From positions 424,526 to 488,525 of the forward strand of contig JANAVG010000001.1 in assembly GCA_024213275.1 (NCBI GenBank): 64,000 nt of DNA. Reading direction: 5' to 3'. The notes under the pieces are model-generated. The model saw only the letters and a program-made list of their open reading frames with translations, had not been told where the DNA came from and did not search any database. The stretch's first letter is position 1; the number at the start of each line of letters is the position of its first letter. Source of the stretch: Rossellomorea sp. BNER. Lineage in GTDB: Bacteria; Bacillota; Bacilli; Bacillales; Bacillaceae_B. The translations under genes were made by a program, and so were the position numbers. Positions 43,268 through 52,379 of the stretch are shown here, piece after piece.

Positions 43268-44443
43268 ATGCTCATGAATTCCACTAGAAAAACGTCGTTG
43301 TTATTTATTGTTCTTATGTTATTTACTTTCGGTTGTAGTCCTGCACCTTCAAGTCAAATGAAAGCAGCTGGAAATGGTTCTTGGGATTCACCCTTCACAG
43401 TGGATGAGGCCATTTCTAATCAGGATGGGTCGACATCTACTGTAGAAGGTTATATCGTAGGTCAACCGATTTCAGAAAATAATGTTACAAAGAATCAGTT
43501 TCCTAGTGACTATGCACTGGCACTTGCAGACTCTGCATCTGAAACAGACACATCTAACATGATCTATATTCAAATACCATCCTCTTTTCGTTCTACCTTT
43601 GGATTACAAAGTAACCCTGAGCTAATGGGTGAAAAGATTAAAGTGACAGGTGAATTGACGGATTATTTTGCCCATGCTGGAGTAAAATCAGCTTCAAAGA
43701 TGGAAATCGTTGAAAGTGGCGGTAGTGATCCAGGTGAACCAACAGATCCACCAAGTTACGAAGAGTATTATCAACCAGCCGAAGGAAAAACAGGAGCTGC
43801 TTTAAAGCAAACGCTTCATGATATAATCGATGATCACCAAGAGCTATCCTATAGCGAAGTATGGGAAGCATTACGAAATACTGATGAAGACCCTAACAAT
43901 CCTAATAATGTAATATTACTTTATTCTGGTCGCTCACAATCAGAACGATCAAATGGTGGCAATGTTGATGATTGGAACCGTGAGCATGTTTGGGCGAAAT
44001 CACATGGAGATTTTGGTACATCAATGGGAGCCGGAACAGACATTCATCATTTGAGACCTACAGATGTGACGGTAAATTCTTCACGTGGTAACCTAGATTT
44101 TGATAACGGTGGATCTCCACATGAGGAAGCCACTGGAAGCTACCATGATAGTGATTCATGGGAACCCCGAGATAGTGTAAAAGGGGACGTTGCCCGAATG
44201 CTCTTCTATATGGCGGTTCGCTATGAAGGAGATGTAAGTGATGAAGTAGATCTTGAACTGAACAATTATGTAAATAACGGCACTGATCCATACCACGGAA
44301 AACTTTCTGTACTACTTGAATGGCATGATGAAGATCCAGTAGATGAATTCGAACGTCGCCGTAACAATATTATTTTTGAAGACTACCAAGGAAATCGCAA
44401 TCCATTTATTGATCACCCTGAATTCGTTGAAATGATTTGGTGA
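43268..44443 (+). CDS. Secreted endonuclease I family nuclease with N-terminal OB-like domain
   Basis: 391-aa exported protein. The N-terminal signal ends LMLFTFGCSPAPSS; Cys23 could be lipidated, though Phe at -2 is atypical. Residues 34-145 form an OB-fold-like DUF6359 domain (GSWDSPFTVDEAI, VEGYIVGQP). Residues 165-391 are endonuclease I, with the His-Me finger NREHVWAKSHGD. Related B. subtilis nucleases Bsn/YurI degrade extracellular RNA or DNA. RBS TAGGGAGG lies 9 bases before the ATG at 43268. Likely nutrient scavenging. Confidence 0.85.
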   Translation: MLMNSTRKTSLLFIVLMLFTFGCSPAPSSQMKAAGNGSWDSPFTVDEAISNQDGSTSTVEGYIVGQPISENNVTKNQFPSDYALALADSASETDTSNMIYIQIPSSFRSTFGLQSNPELMGEKIKVTGELTDYFAHAGVKSASKMEIVESGGSDPGEPTDPPSYEEYYQPAEGKTGAALKQTLHDIIDDHQELSYSEVWEALRNTDEDPNNPNNVILLYSGRSQSERSNGGNVDDWNREHVWAKSHGDFGTSMGAGTDIHHLRPTDVTVNSSRGNLDFDNGGSPHEEATGSYHDSDSWEPRDSVKGDVARMLFYMAVRYEGDVSDEVDLELNNYVNNGTDPYHGKLSVLLEWHDEDPVDEFERRRNNIIFEDYQGNRNPFIDHPEFVEMIW

Positions 44444-44523
44444 AGAAAAATATAATCCTTTTCCAAAGTTCTACACTTCTATCCTTTCGTCGACAAAGAA
44501 AACTTCTAAACAAACGTTTGATT

Positions 44524-44547
44524 AATTCTCCCGCTTTTGGGAGAATT
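44524..44547 (+). terminator. Probable terminator after the nuclease gene
   Basis: AATTCTCCC/GGGAGAATT stem, loop GCTTTT, followed by a short CTTCTA tail. Confidence 0.6.
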
Positions 44548-44602
44548 CTTCTATAGGATCAGTATTTATAACGATTGTAATGTCAAGGAAGGTGTGAAAA
44601 AA

Positions 44603-45052
44603 ATGGCAGAACATCATTTTCATTTAAAAGCACATTGGCCAGGATTACGTAATGATGTAGGAGATATTGAAGCAGGAAACCTTAAAACACAAGTTTCGAT
44701 TCCGTCAGAAATGAATGGCCCAGGAATTGGAACAAATCCAGATGAAATGTTACTGGGAGCCGCTGCAACTTGTTACATTATTACACTTGCCGCTATGCTA
44801 GAACGAAGCAAGATTGATAAAGTGAACCTTTCCATGGACTCAGAGGGAATCGTCGATGAAATGAATGGTGTCATCACCTATAAGAAAATCATTCATCGAC
44901 CACATCTCATCCTCCGGCAAAATGCAACCGATAAACAAATTCAGCTAGCACAAAAGCTTACTGAAAAAGCAGAGATTTCTTGTATGATTACAAGAGCCAT
45001 TAAAGGAAATGTCGATGTTGAGCTTGAAGCATGTGTTGAAAAGGAAGCTTGA
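44603..45052 (+). CDS. OsmC family peroxiredoxin-like protein
   Basis: 149-aa OsmC/Ohr-fold protein. The two redox cysteines are in GAAATCYIITLAAMLER and EISCMITRAIKGN, as in organic-hydroperoxide reductases of this family. The start at 44603 (MAEHHFHLKA) follows AAGGAAGGTG; a longer frame has no RBS. Likely detoxifies organic hydroperoxides in the cytosol. Confidence 0.87.
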   Translation: MAEHHFHLKAHWPGLRNDVGDIEAGNLKTQVSIPSEMNGPGIGTNPDEMLLGAAATCYIITLAAMLERSKIDKVNLSMDSEGIVDEMNGVITYKKIIHRPHLILRQNATDKQIQLAQKLTEKAEISCMITRAIKGNVDVELEACVEKEA

Positions 45053-45167
45053 TCTAGCAAAATTATTCATACTTGTCTGAAGCCTATATGGTGGAGGAAC
45101 GGATCGTTTGAATTAAAACGATTCAACACTAATAATCAACAACAACCTTTTAGTGTGAAATGAATAG

Positions 45168-45204
45168 TAAGAAGGTAGCCCAGAGGTTACCTTCTTTTTC
45201 TTAC
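45168..45204. terminator. Bidirectional terminator between osmC-like and Nudix genes
   Basis: AGAAGGTA/TACCTTCT arms with T-rich flanks on both sides. The Nudix stop codon lies inside the element. Confidence 0.7.
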
Positions 45205-45636
45205 TTCTTCCAGAATCCTTCTGTCTACTGGATCAAAAGGATCAGCATCAGTTATTAAATCCCATAATTTAATGTCATTCATTTCTTCGTTCTCTCTAAA
45301 TTCAGAAAGACTCTTCTGTTCTCCATAAAAAATAGGGTTATATTTAACTTCTCCGTCCGCCTTTTGTATTTTTGCTAGTCCGAGGAACTCTAATGAAGAT
45401 AACTTTTGAGTTGTTTCTTCGTAAAGTTCTCTGATCGCACATTCTACTGGCGTTTCCTTTCCTTCTCGTTTTCCTGCTGGCAATTCCCACTGTTGTCGCC
45501 ATTTGTTAAAGCAGATAAGAAACTCTTCCCCGACTTTTATGACAGCAAATGACCCAGCCAATGGTTGATAATTCATTAAATCGCTTTCCCTTATCTCCAT
45601 CCATTCAAGAAACCGATGCCCAGCCTCATTTATCAA
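45187..45636 (-). CDS. Nudix hydrolase
   Basis: 149-aa Nudix protein with the box G-x5-E-x7-RELYEE (PAGKREGKETPVECAIRELY) at about residues 56-77; T replaces the last Gly. It hydrolyses a nucleoside-diphosphate derivative. The TTG at 45636 lies 6 bases after GGGGGT. It starts 14 bases after the stop of the Nudix-GNAT gene, so the two are co-transcribed. Confidence 0.83.
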   Translation of the reverse strand: MINEAGHRFLEWMEIRESDLMNYQPLAGSFAVIKVGEEFLICFNKWRQQWELPAGKREGKETPVECAIRELYEETTQKLSSLEFLGLAKIQKADGEVKYNPIFYGEQKSLSEFRENEEMNDIKLWDLITDADPFDPVDRRILEEVRKRR

Positions 45637-45650
45637 CTCGTGACCCCCAT

Positions 45651-46988
45651 TTATCTTTTGAATTTGTATACTTTGTTGGTTTCAACAACTTTACAATCAT
45701 TGTGTTTAAATATTTTTTGCATGGGGAGATTATGAATGCTCGTTCCCCCGATATAATCATCCGCTTTGAAATCATCTTTCAATAAGGAGAGAGCCTGTTT
45801 ATGTAAAGGAATGCTTTTACCTTTTCCACGTTCTGTCTTCAATAATCCAAAATAAAATAATCTTCCTTCCTTTTTCGTTCCTGGTTCAATATGTGGCATA
45901 ACAACTCCAATCGGTCTTTCTTCTTCGTACGCTACGACACAGGATTTCCGATACTCCTCTCCCAACTCAACTTTTACATTATCCATTTGTTCATCCATAG
46001 TTAACGAAGAGGGTGCATTTAAGGATTGCTCCATCGTGCTCTTCCACACGGATTTGAACTCTTCTTCCGATATATATTCTAAACTTTTAAAAGTAAATGG
46101 ACTTGTTTCAGCACAATGGTTTTTTAGACTTTTATAAACCATCACAAACTCGTCATGTAAATAAAATCCTTTCCTCATAAGTAGTTGATCAATATGTCGT
46201 GAAAACTTACGATGCACTAATACATTAATAAACTTCTTATTATTAAACATAGAATCTTCCAATATAAAATCAATGAATTGCTTCATCTCATTTTCCGTTA
46301 AATAATTTGTGTCTTCAATGGTTACAAAGTTTTCACCCACTACAAATTTTACTTTCCGATAGATGTTTGACCGGATATTTTCATCTTCACTAGTAGAATC
46401 ATTCGTAACACTAGAGTTAAATTGATATTTTTGGAACCAGCCCTTATGTTCCCTTAAAAGCTCTGAGAGAATATAAACTTGAGGAGACGGTTTTAAGGGT
46501 AATTTCAGATTCATTTCCTTCTTTTCTATTACTCTTCCACCGTTATTTTTATACTCCTCTAATGTCCATGTTCCCTCGCATAGAGCATGGACCTCATCTG
46601 GGTTAAGAATAATGATACCGTTTGTTTCGCCAGAAGGTACCGGAGGATCTTCTGACTCTACAACATACATGACCGACAGGGAGTGATCTTCCCTTTCGCA
46701 TATTACTATTGGAGTAATCACACCCTCAACGTATATTTGCTGTAATGGCTCATTCTTTGATTTCTTGTAATGGCAGGCAGGAGTTGACAGCGGATATATG
46801 GTCATTGCCGCCTCTTTTCTCACTTCCCTTTCGGCTGTTTCAATTGGAGTTTCTTCTTTTTTCCTATGGCCCCCTAATTCTACAATGGCTAATGCGTCTT
46901 TTTGTTTTGTAGGGTCTATTTGAAAAACGAAGGATCCTTGATATCTCACATAAGCTCCTGCTGTTTTCGTTAAACTTTCAAGATCCAT
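45651..46988 (-). CDS. Nudix-GNAT fusion protein
   Basis: 445 aa. Residues 10-160 look like a Nudix domain with a partly degenerate box (GGHRKKEETPIETAEREVRKEA). A linker of about 50 residues ends in SEDENIR. Residues 210-445 form an acetyltransferase region with LLKTERGKGKSIPLHKQAL (acetyl-CoA motif) and SIHNLPMQKIFKHNDCK. Fusion of these activities, with a second Nudix gene directly behind, suggests modification or clean-up of a nucleotide-linked or toxic metabolite; this is inference. RBS AGGGGG. Confidence 0.75.
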   Translation of the reverse strand: MDLESLTKTAGAYVRYQGSFVFQIDPTKQKDALAIVELGGHRKKEETPIETAEREVRKEAAMTIYPLSTPACHYKKSKNEPLQQIYVEGVITPIVICEREDHSLSVMYVVESEDPPVPSGETNGIIILNPDEVHALCEGTWTLEEYKNNGGRVIEKKEMNLKLPLKPSPQVYILSELLREHKGWFQKYQFNSSVTNDSTSEDENIRSNIYRKVKFVVGENFVTIEDTNYLTENEMKQFIDFILEDSMFNNKKFINVLVHRKFSRHIDQLLMRKGFYLHDEFVMVYKSLKNHCAETSPFTFKSLEYISEEEFKSVWKSTMEQSLNAPSSLTMDEQMDNVKVELGEEYRKSCVVAYEEERPIGVVMPHIEPGTKKEGRLFYFGLLKTERGKGKSIPLHKQALSLLKDDFKADDYIGGTSIHNLPMQKIFKHNDCKVVETNKVYKFKR

Positions 46989-47119
46989 ACTCTAGTAACC
47001 CCCTAATAGTCAGCTTTTGTATATCTCTTCCATACTTGTTAGATAAAAACCTTCAAAAAACGACGAAAAGTTGCAAACTTTTCTTCTTAAAGGAATCCAT
47101 GTTTTGATGTTTCAATTGG

Positions 47120-47230
47120 GGTCGATGTGCAATGATCTCCATTTTTCGTGCAATTATTTGGATATTCGTGCAATTCATTTTGTTTTCGTGCAATAACCCT
47201 ATTCAATAATCGAAATTTTATGTAATGACT
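47120..47230. repeat. Phrase array of TTCGTGCAAT units
   Basis: GATGTGCAATGATCTCC, TTTCGTGCAATTATTTGG, ATTCGTGCAATTCATTTTG, TTTCGTGCAATAACCC and TTATGTAATGACTTC recur every 21-24 bases. The array is in the AT-rich gap 46989-47352, which holds no gene. Confidence 0.65.
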
Positions 47231-47284
47231 TCTGCTCTAATGTGTACATTTAGAAGTTGTTATATGATCCTAATCCAATATACT

Positions 47285-47342
47285 AAAAAAGCCAATCAGT
47301 CATCGTCACGCCCCAAATGGGTGACGCCGATTTCTGATTAGC
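47285..47342 (-). terminator. Terminator of the DeoR-Cof operon
   Basis: GCTAATCAG/CTGATTGGC outer stem (one bulge) with an inner GTCAC/GTGAC helix, followed by T6 on the minus strand. Confidence 0.75.
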
Positions 47343-47352
47343 TTTTACAATC

Positions 47353-48213
47353 TTAATTTGTTCTTATTTTTTCAATCAAGTGCGCAACTCCATGCTCAAT
47401 ATTTCTTAATGTCATTTCATCGCAAACCTCTTTGACCTCCGGGTGAGCATTCCCCATTGCCACACTTTTCCCTGCAATTTTTAACATAGAGAGGTCATTT
47501 AAGCTATCTCCCACAGCAACAGTTTCTGAAAGCGGAACCCCTAATTCATTTGCAACCTTTGTAAGGGCATTCCCCTTTGAAGCATCCTTATGCTCAAGTT
47601 CAAAGTTATGAACCGCAGAGGAGACAAGGGTTAATTCTCTTTCATCCTTAAAATGATCCCATCCCCTTTTCCACTTCTCATTATGGAAGGTGAAGGCTAA
47701 AATATTATATACCTCTACATTGGTAGATTGGATTTCTTTATAAGAAGAAATGAATTGAAATCCTGACTGACTATACTGTGTTTCAGCAGCCTCCTGCAGT
47801 TCTTCAAGATTCACTTCTGGATTCGCACTTACAACGCGGTCCATCTCTATTGCTAGTAATTCTCTGGCATTTTGTGGGGTTAATATGGCTTTCTGACTAA
47901 ACACTTCATAATAATATCCCTCCTCTTCTAACCATTGAAGAATTTCTAAAGCTTTTGGTTGATCAATTGGAGTTGATTGATACAGTTCGCCACTTGGAGT
48001 GTGAATGGTCGCCCCATTAGCCGCTATAATCCAAGTTTCAATCTCTGTACCTTCAAAAAGTGCCTTCACATCAAAATAGGCACGACCTGTAGCTACAACA
48101 ATTTCAATTCCATCTTTCTGGGCTTTTTTAATCGCCTCTATATTTTCAGCACTTATTCGATTTTGATGATTAAGTAAAGTACCGTCTAAATCAATGGCCA
48201 TTAATTTACTCAT
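47353..48213 (-). CDS. Cof-type HAD sugar-phosphatase
   Basis: 286-aa HAD hydrolase of subclass IIB: motif I AIDLDGTLLNHQ, motif II VVATGR, Lys in the ASKGNALTKV region, and motif IV VAVGDSLNDLSMLKIAG. Cof proteins dephosphorylate sugar phosphates or related metabolites. ATG at 48213 after GGGGAG. The gene overlaps the regulator's stop by eight bases, so the pair is one operon. Confidence 0.9.
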   Translation of the reverse strand: MSKLMAIDLDGTLLNHQNRISAENIEAIKKAQKDGIEIVVATGRAYFDVKALFEGTEIETWIIAANGATIHTPSGELYQSTPIDQPKALEILQWLEEEGYYYEVFSQKAILTPQNARELLAIEMDRVVSANPEVNLEELQEAAETQYSQSGFQFISSYKEIQSTNVEVYNILAFTFHNEKWKRGWDHFKDERELTLVSSAVHNFELEHKDASKGNALTKVANELGVPLSETVAVGDSLNDLSMLKIAGKSVAMGNAHPEVKEVCDEMTLRNIEHGVAHLIEKIRTN

Positions 48214-48985
48214 TTTCTTCACTCTCCCCATTCGCAATAAGTAGATCAACATTGTTTTTATTTAATAAATCTTGGAAAACTTTTGGCGGAGTTTTGTCTG
48301 TGATAAATAGGTCGACTTCGCCCAAATCAGCAAATTGATAGAAATCAGTAATCCCTATCTTTGTATGGTCAGCTACAACAATAACTTGTTTGGCTCGACT
48401 AATCATCTTTCTCTTCACCATACCGTCATCTTCGTGAGCAATGGTCAGTCCATTTTCAGATATACCTACTACACCTATAAAAGCCTTATCAACATAGTAT
48501 TGTGAGAGCTTTTCAATAACCGCTGAACCAAAAAGAAATCGATGTTCTTTTTGCAACTGCCCTCCAAGCAAATGGATGTGTATCCCTGACTTGTTAGATA
48601 ATACTTCAGCTTGATTGATAGAATTTGTAATAATGGTTCCATCTTCAATCGTTAACTGTTCAGCACAAGCCTGAACGGTTGTGGAAGCATCCAATATAAT
48701 ACGATCCCCTTCATTCATTAATTCGGCTGCTTTCTTTCCAATTACTTTCTTTTCCTCTGACACTGTTTTGAGACGATTAGAATAGTCTTTAATTTCATTA
48801 TGCAAAGCTGGAAGAATAGCCCCACCCCTTGTTCGACTGATTCTTTTCTCCTCTTCAAGCTTTACAAGATCTCGCCTAGCCGTGTCTTTAGAAACGTCAA
48901 ATAACGTACATATTTGTTCGACAGAAATTCGTTTATTCTTTTTCAAAAAATCCAAAATCGCAATTAAGCGCTCTTCTTGATACAT
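48206..48985 (-). CDS. DeoR/GlpR family transcriptional regulator
   Basis: 259-aa repressor with an N-terminal winged HTH (ERLIAILDFLKKNKRISVEQ, DVSKDTARRDLVKLEE) and a C-terminal DeoRC sugar-phosphate sensor with LDASTTVQACAEQL and the late VVADHTKIG. It probably controls its own operon with the Cof phosphatase through the TTATAAG repeats just upstream. Inducer unknown. Confidence 0.88.
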   Translation of the reverse strand: MYQEERLIAILDFLKKNKRISVEQICTLFDVSKDTARRDLVKLEEEKRISRTRGGAILPALHNEIKDYSNRLKTVSEEKKVIGKKAAELMNEGDRIILDASTTVQACAEQLTIEDGTIITNSINQAEVLSNKSGIHIHLLGGQLQKEHRFLFGSAVIEKLSQYYVDKAFIGVVGISENGLTIAHEDDGMVKRKMISRAKQVIVVADHTKIGITDFYQFADLGEVDLFITDKTPPKVFQDLLNKNNVDLLIANGESEENE

Positions 48986-49003
48986 ACTGGAACACCTTAC
49001 CTT

Positions 49004-49037
49004 AAGTGTTTATAAGTCCATATAAGTGATTATAAGT
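49004..49037 (-). promoter_or_regulatory. Candidate DeoR operator: two 13-bp direct repeats
   Basis: AAGTGTTTATAAG (49004-49016) and AAGTGATTATAAG (49025-49037) are spaced 21 bases apart, two helical turns. A third half-copy (CATATAAG) lies between. They lie 19-52 bases before the regulator start. Confidence 0.6.
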
Positions 49038-49090
49038 TTTAATGTGGCTTTTTTCAAGTGATTTAGTGTTTAATTAAGGGAAAAACTTAA

Positions 49091-49118
49091 TGAAAAAACC
49101 GCCCAAAAGGACGGTTTT
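49091..49118 (-). terminator. Terminator of the M14 peptidase gene
   Basis: AACCGTCC/GGGCGGTT stem with TTTT loop and T tail on the minus strand. Confidence 0.88.
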
Positions 49119-49123
49119 CTTGA

Positions 49124-51535
49124 CTATTTTGTATAAATAGCGTTGGATAAAAGCCGGAATAAGTAATCCGTATGATCTCGAAATCCTGGCTCTAGTCCCA
49201 TTAAGGTAACATTGCCATCTTGTACGATAACGGGCTTTCCTTTTGCCGCTTCTTGACCTTTCCAATGCCCAGCAAGGAAAAAGTTATCAGAATTCTCATA
49301 GGTTGAAATCACCGTTTTATCTTCTGTATTGGTATACCATGTCGGCTGATAGACAAAGCCTAGATCACTCTGCTGATAGCCCGCTGTTAGGCTAGATTGT
49401 GTGTGGGTTAGCTTTACAATTCCATTACTGTTAGCTCCACCTTTGTTGATTTCTACATCAGTCAGACCTAAAGCTTTGGTTGCGGTCGATGCTCCAGCAC
49501 CGATCGCTACATAGTTCCCACCATTTTCAACAAAGTTCTCGACATTACCTTTAAATTGATTGTATTGTTCCTGACTCTCTAGCCCGAACTCTTTATTTGC
49601 TAATCTATTATTATAGGAAATTAAATTAGATGTTCCATTATAAATAAATACATCTGTATTCAATCCATTTTCAGCCACTTCCTGTGGTGTAACCTCTTGA
49701 ACAGTAAATCCAAGTCGTTCCAATGCTAATTTTGTCCCAGCATGTGTTTGAGCTTTGTTCATTCCACCGTCTTTTAAAATCGCAACGGTTTGGCTATCAA
49801 TCACTTCCACTCCTTGAGGCACCTGTTTACTTTCTATTTTGACAGGATGGTCTTTTACTAGTTCCTTCAGTTCGCTTCTCAGTTCTGCTGGTGCATATAG
49901 AGTTCCCTCTTCATCCCTTTGTAAAGAATGTCCACTATTTAATAGGGAGTTCGCAATCGAAATCGATTCTACTGACGTATTAGGAATGGCATATGGGCCG
50001 GATCCGACAACTTCCCCATTTGTGGTCACTTTATTTACTGGGGCTCCCTTCACATCGAACGCAGCATCTGCACTTACTTCAATAGCTTTAAACCCCCATA
50101 ATTCAGGGAGATTCCAAGCAGATATATCATACATGGATGGGGTGTCTTCAGTAATATCCTCTCCATCCCAAAGCATCGTATTAGCAAGACCTGCTTTTGC
50201 CTGATCCATAGGTACGATATATGTCCCTTTCGGATAAGTGACACTATTGTATTCAAAATCCTTTTTCGCTTGCTCAACAGATATATCATTATCTTCAAGA
50301 TGCTGTACTACCTTTAACGTTGCAGAAGAATCCTGTTCATCCACTGGTAATATGTAGGCTTTAGGAAAATGTCCACTCTCATGAAACGGATGATCAAATT
50401 GAACACCTCTTTTAAAAATTTCAATTTGGTCTTTTACCATTTCAACTTTATTCTCACTAGAGTAACTTAAAGCACCCATAACAGCGTCATACGTCCATTG
50501 CACTCCATCCCAATCATTCGTCGGTGCTTCAAGCGTATAACCATAGGCTCCATGATACATCGCATACATTGGTGTGAAAATTGGAGGATAATCGTCCCAC
50601 CCTGCTGAGTCATCACGCTGTGGAATATATGTGCCTGTCATGTTCTGATAATCCACATTTGACGTTTCTGTATTCGTATTTTGATAGCTTTCCTTATTGT
50701 TCACAATGCTCTTTTCCATTGCTTCTGCCTGGTTCAATGCCCATTTAGAAAAAAGATCATATTCATAATTTGGATTATGAGGCGGTGTACAAGGTTCGAT
50801 TAGTCCTGGTTTAGATGGGCCACCAGATCCTTTTACATAACCATGAAGATCAAGAAAAACCATCGGATTCCATTCCGTAATCATATCTACCATATGCTCT
50901 GTTTCCACCTGAGACTGGGTAATAAAGTCACGATTTAAATCAATTCCATTCCCATTAAAACGGGTCGCACCAATTCGCCCATCCGGATTAGCAACCACAT
51001 TAAAGATAAGAATATGGTCTTCTAAAATCTCTTTCGTTTGTGCATCATTCTCTTTTGAAAAACGCTCAATTAGCTGAAGAACCGCATCTGTTCCTACAAA
51101 TTCTGTACCATGAATAGAGCCATTGATCATTACAGGTACTTTAACATCTGGATGCTTGTCCACAAATTCTTGTGCTTTCATAGGACTTTTAATCATTTTC
51201 TTTCTCAGCGCCTTATAATGACCGAATTTCCCCTTCGCATCTGTATCAGACACAATGACCGTATACATCTTATGTCCATTTGCGGAAGTGACATCGCTCT
51301 CTTCAATGGTAATTCTATTACTCTCAGAAGCTAGTTGATCAAGCTTTGCTTGAATCTCAGAATACTTTACAAAATCATAGTGCTCACTATTAAATAGACT
51401 TTTATCCTTTTCTTCCAGTTGACCTTGCTGCTGCATGGTAGTCTTTGGTGGGGAATCTGCCAGAACATTAATCGGGGCTGGTGTTGCTGTTAGTAGAGCA
51501 ATACTCGTTAAACCAATAAGTAAATTCTTTTTCAT
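49124..51535 (-). CDS. Secreted M14-family zinc carboxypeptidase
   Basis: 803-aa exported metallopeptidase: signal peptide about 1-26 (LLIGLTSIALLTATPAP ... VLA). The M14 domain has zinc ligands His142 and Glu145 (GSIHGTEFVG) and His231 (LDLHGY), substrate Arg202 (GIDLNRDF) and catalytic Glu336 (YGYTLEAPT). A long C-terminal part (about 400-803) follows, including a glutamine-amidotransferase-like or Rossmann segment (VENGGNYVAIGAGASTAT). It should trim peptides outside the cell. RBS AGGAGG. No LPXTG or SLH anchor seen. Confidence 0.85.
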   Translation of the reverse strand: MKKNLLIGLTSIALLTATPAPINVLADSPPKTTMQQQGQLEEKDKSLFNSEHYDFVKYSEIQAKLDQLASESNRITIEESDVTSANGHKMYTVIVSDTDAKGKFGHYKALRKKMIKSPMKAQEFVDKHPDVKVPVMINGSIHGTEFVGTDAVLQLIERFSKENDAQTKEILEDHILIFNVVANPDGRIGATRFNGNGIDLNRDFITQSQVETEHMVDMITEWNPMVFLDLHGYVKGSGGPSKPGLIEPCTPPHNPNYEYDLFSKWALNQAEAMEKSIVNNKESYQNTNTETSNVDYQNMTGTYIPQRDDSAGWDDYPPIFTPMYAMYHGAYGYTLEAPTNDWDGVQWTYDAVMGALSYSSENKVEMVKDQIEIFKRGVQFDHPFHESGHFPKAYILPVDEQDSSATLKVVQHLEDNDISVEQAKKDFEYNSVTYPKGTYIVPMDQAKAGLANTMLWDGEDITEDTPSMYDISAWNLPELWGFKAIEVSADAAFDVKGAPVNKVTTNGEVVGSGPYAIPNTSVESISIANSLLNSGHSLQRDEEGTLYAPAELRSELKELVKDHPVKIESKQVPQGVEVIDSQTVAILKDGGMNKAQTHAGTKLALERLGFTVQEVTPQEVAENGLNTDVFIYNGTSNLISYNNRLANKEFGLESQEQYNQFKGNVENFVENGGNYVAIGAGASTATKALGLTDVEINKGGANSNGIVKLTHTQSSLTAGYQQSDLGFVYQPTWYTNTEDKTVISTYENSDNFFLAGHWKGQEAAKGKPVIVQDGNVTLMGLEPGFRDHTDYLFRLLSNAIYTK

Positions 51536-51672
51536 CTATGTACCTCCTCGTCATCATATATATTATGGTAGTATAATTATACATATTAGTACATAAATAT
51601 TTATAATCATTTTAATAATCGCTACTTTATTACTAGATTTTTACTTGATAAGATACCCCGGGGCTGGGGGTG

Positions 51673-51707
51673 GTGCCAGGTACATTTCCCCGCTTTTGTA
51701 CCTGGGA
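51673..51707. repeat. REP-like palindrome left of the RAYT gene
   Basis: GTGCCAGGTAC ... CGCTTTTGTACCTGG. The inverted arms CCAGGTAC/GTACCTGG form a hairpin. Same unit as at 6996-7142 and 52380-52503. Confidence 0.8.
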
Positions 51708-51828
51708 GAAAAACGACAAATAACTATCTTTTCCGGGGAAATAATTTATTCTTTCCGAAAAACTTTAAAGGTTTTTTCAAAATAATAGCGAATAATGTAA
51801 ATTGAATAACTACAGAAAGGACGATTCA

Positions 51829-52375
51829 ATGCCAAGAAAACACAGGATATGGTTTCCAGGCGCTATTTATCATGTAACCGCTAGAGGGAACTGGAAACAG
51901 GATATATTTAGAACAAAAGAAGACTATGTCCACTACTTCTCTTTAATACAATCCGTTCAAGAAAGAAAGCCTTTTTTAATCCACTCCTACTGTTTAATGC
52001 CAAATCACATTCATATTCTCCTAAGAAACGATAAACCATCCTTTAAGCCAAATTCTACAACCTATTCACTCTGTATATGCTAGATACTTCAATAAGAAAT
52101 ACGAATTAATCGGACACCTATTTCAAGATCGATATCATGCAAAAATTATCGAAGACCGAAAACAACTAATGGATACAAGTCGATACATCCATTTAAATCC
52201 AGTAAAAGCAAATTTAGCATCGCAACCAGAAAAATATCCTTGGAGTAGCTATAAATCCTATGTATCAAATGTTCAAGACAAAATTCTATGTACAAATAAG
52301 ATTGCTAATAATGGCACCACTAAAAAGAGCTATCAATTCTTTGTAGAAATGAATATGAATATCAAAAAATATTAA
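51829..52375 (+). pseudogene. REP-associated tyrosine transposase (RAYT), frameshifted
   Basis: Y1-type (IS200/IS605-like, COG1943) transposase. The first part reads MPRKHRIWFPGAIYHVTARG up to the HUH motif LMPNHIHILLR. The frame then breaks near 52040-52055, and the next frame continues ARYFNKKYELIGHLFQDRYH with the catalytic-Tyr segment DTSRYIHLNPVKANLASQ, ending NMNIKKY. The length is 3n+1, consistent with a single-base insertion (an A run at 52051). RBS GAAAGGA. The gene is flanked on both sides by GTACCTGG palindromes, the arrangement that defines RAYTs. Confidence 0.85.
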
Positions 52376-52379
52376 TTTA

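Noticed and set aside
51802..52375. Programmed frameshifting in the RAYT gene
   Set aside because: The break is near an ordinary A run without a slippery heptamer plus stem. RAYT genes are normally unbroken, so a mutation or sequencing error is simpler.
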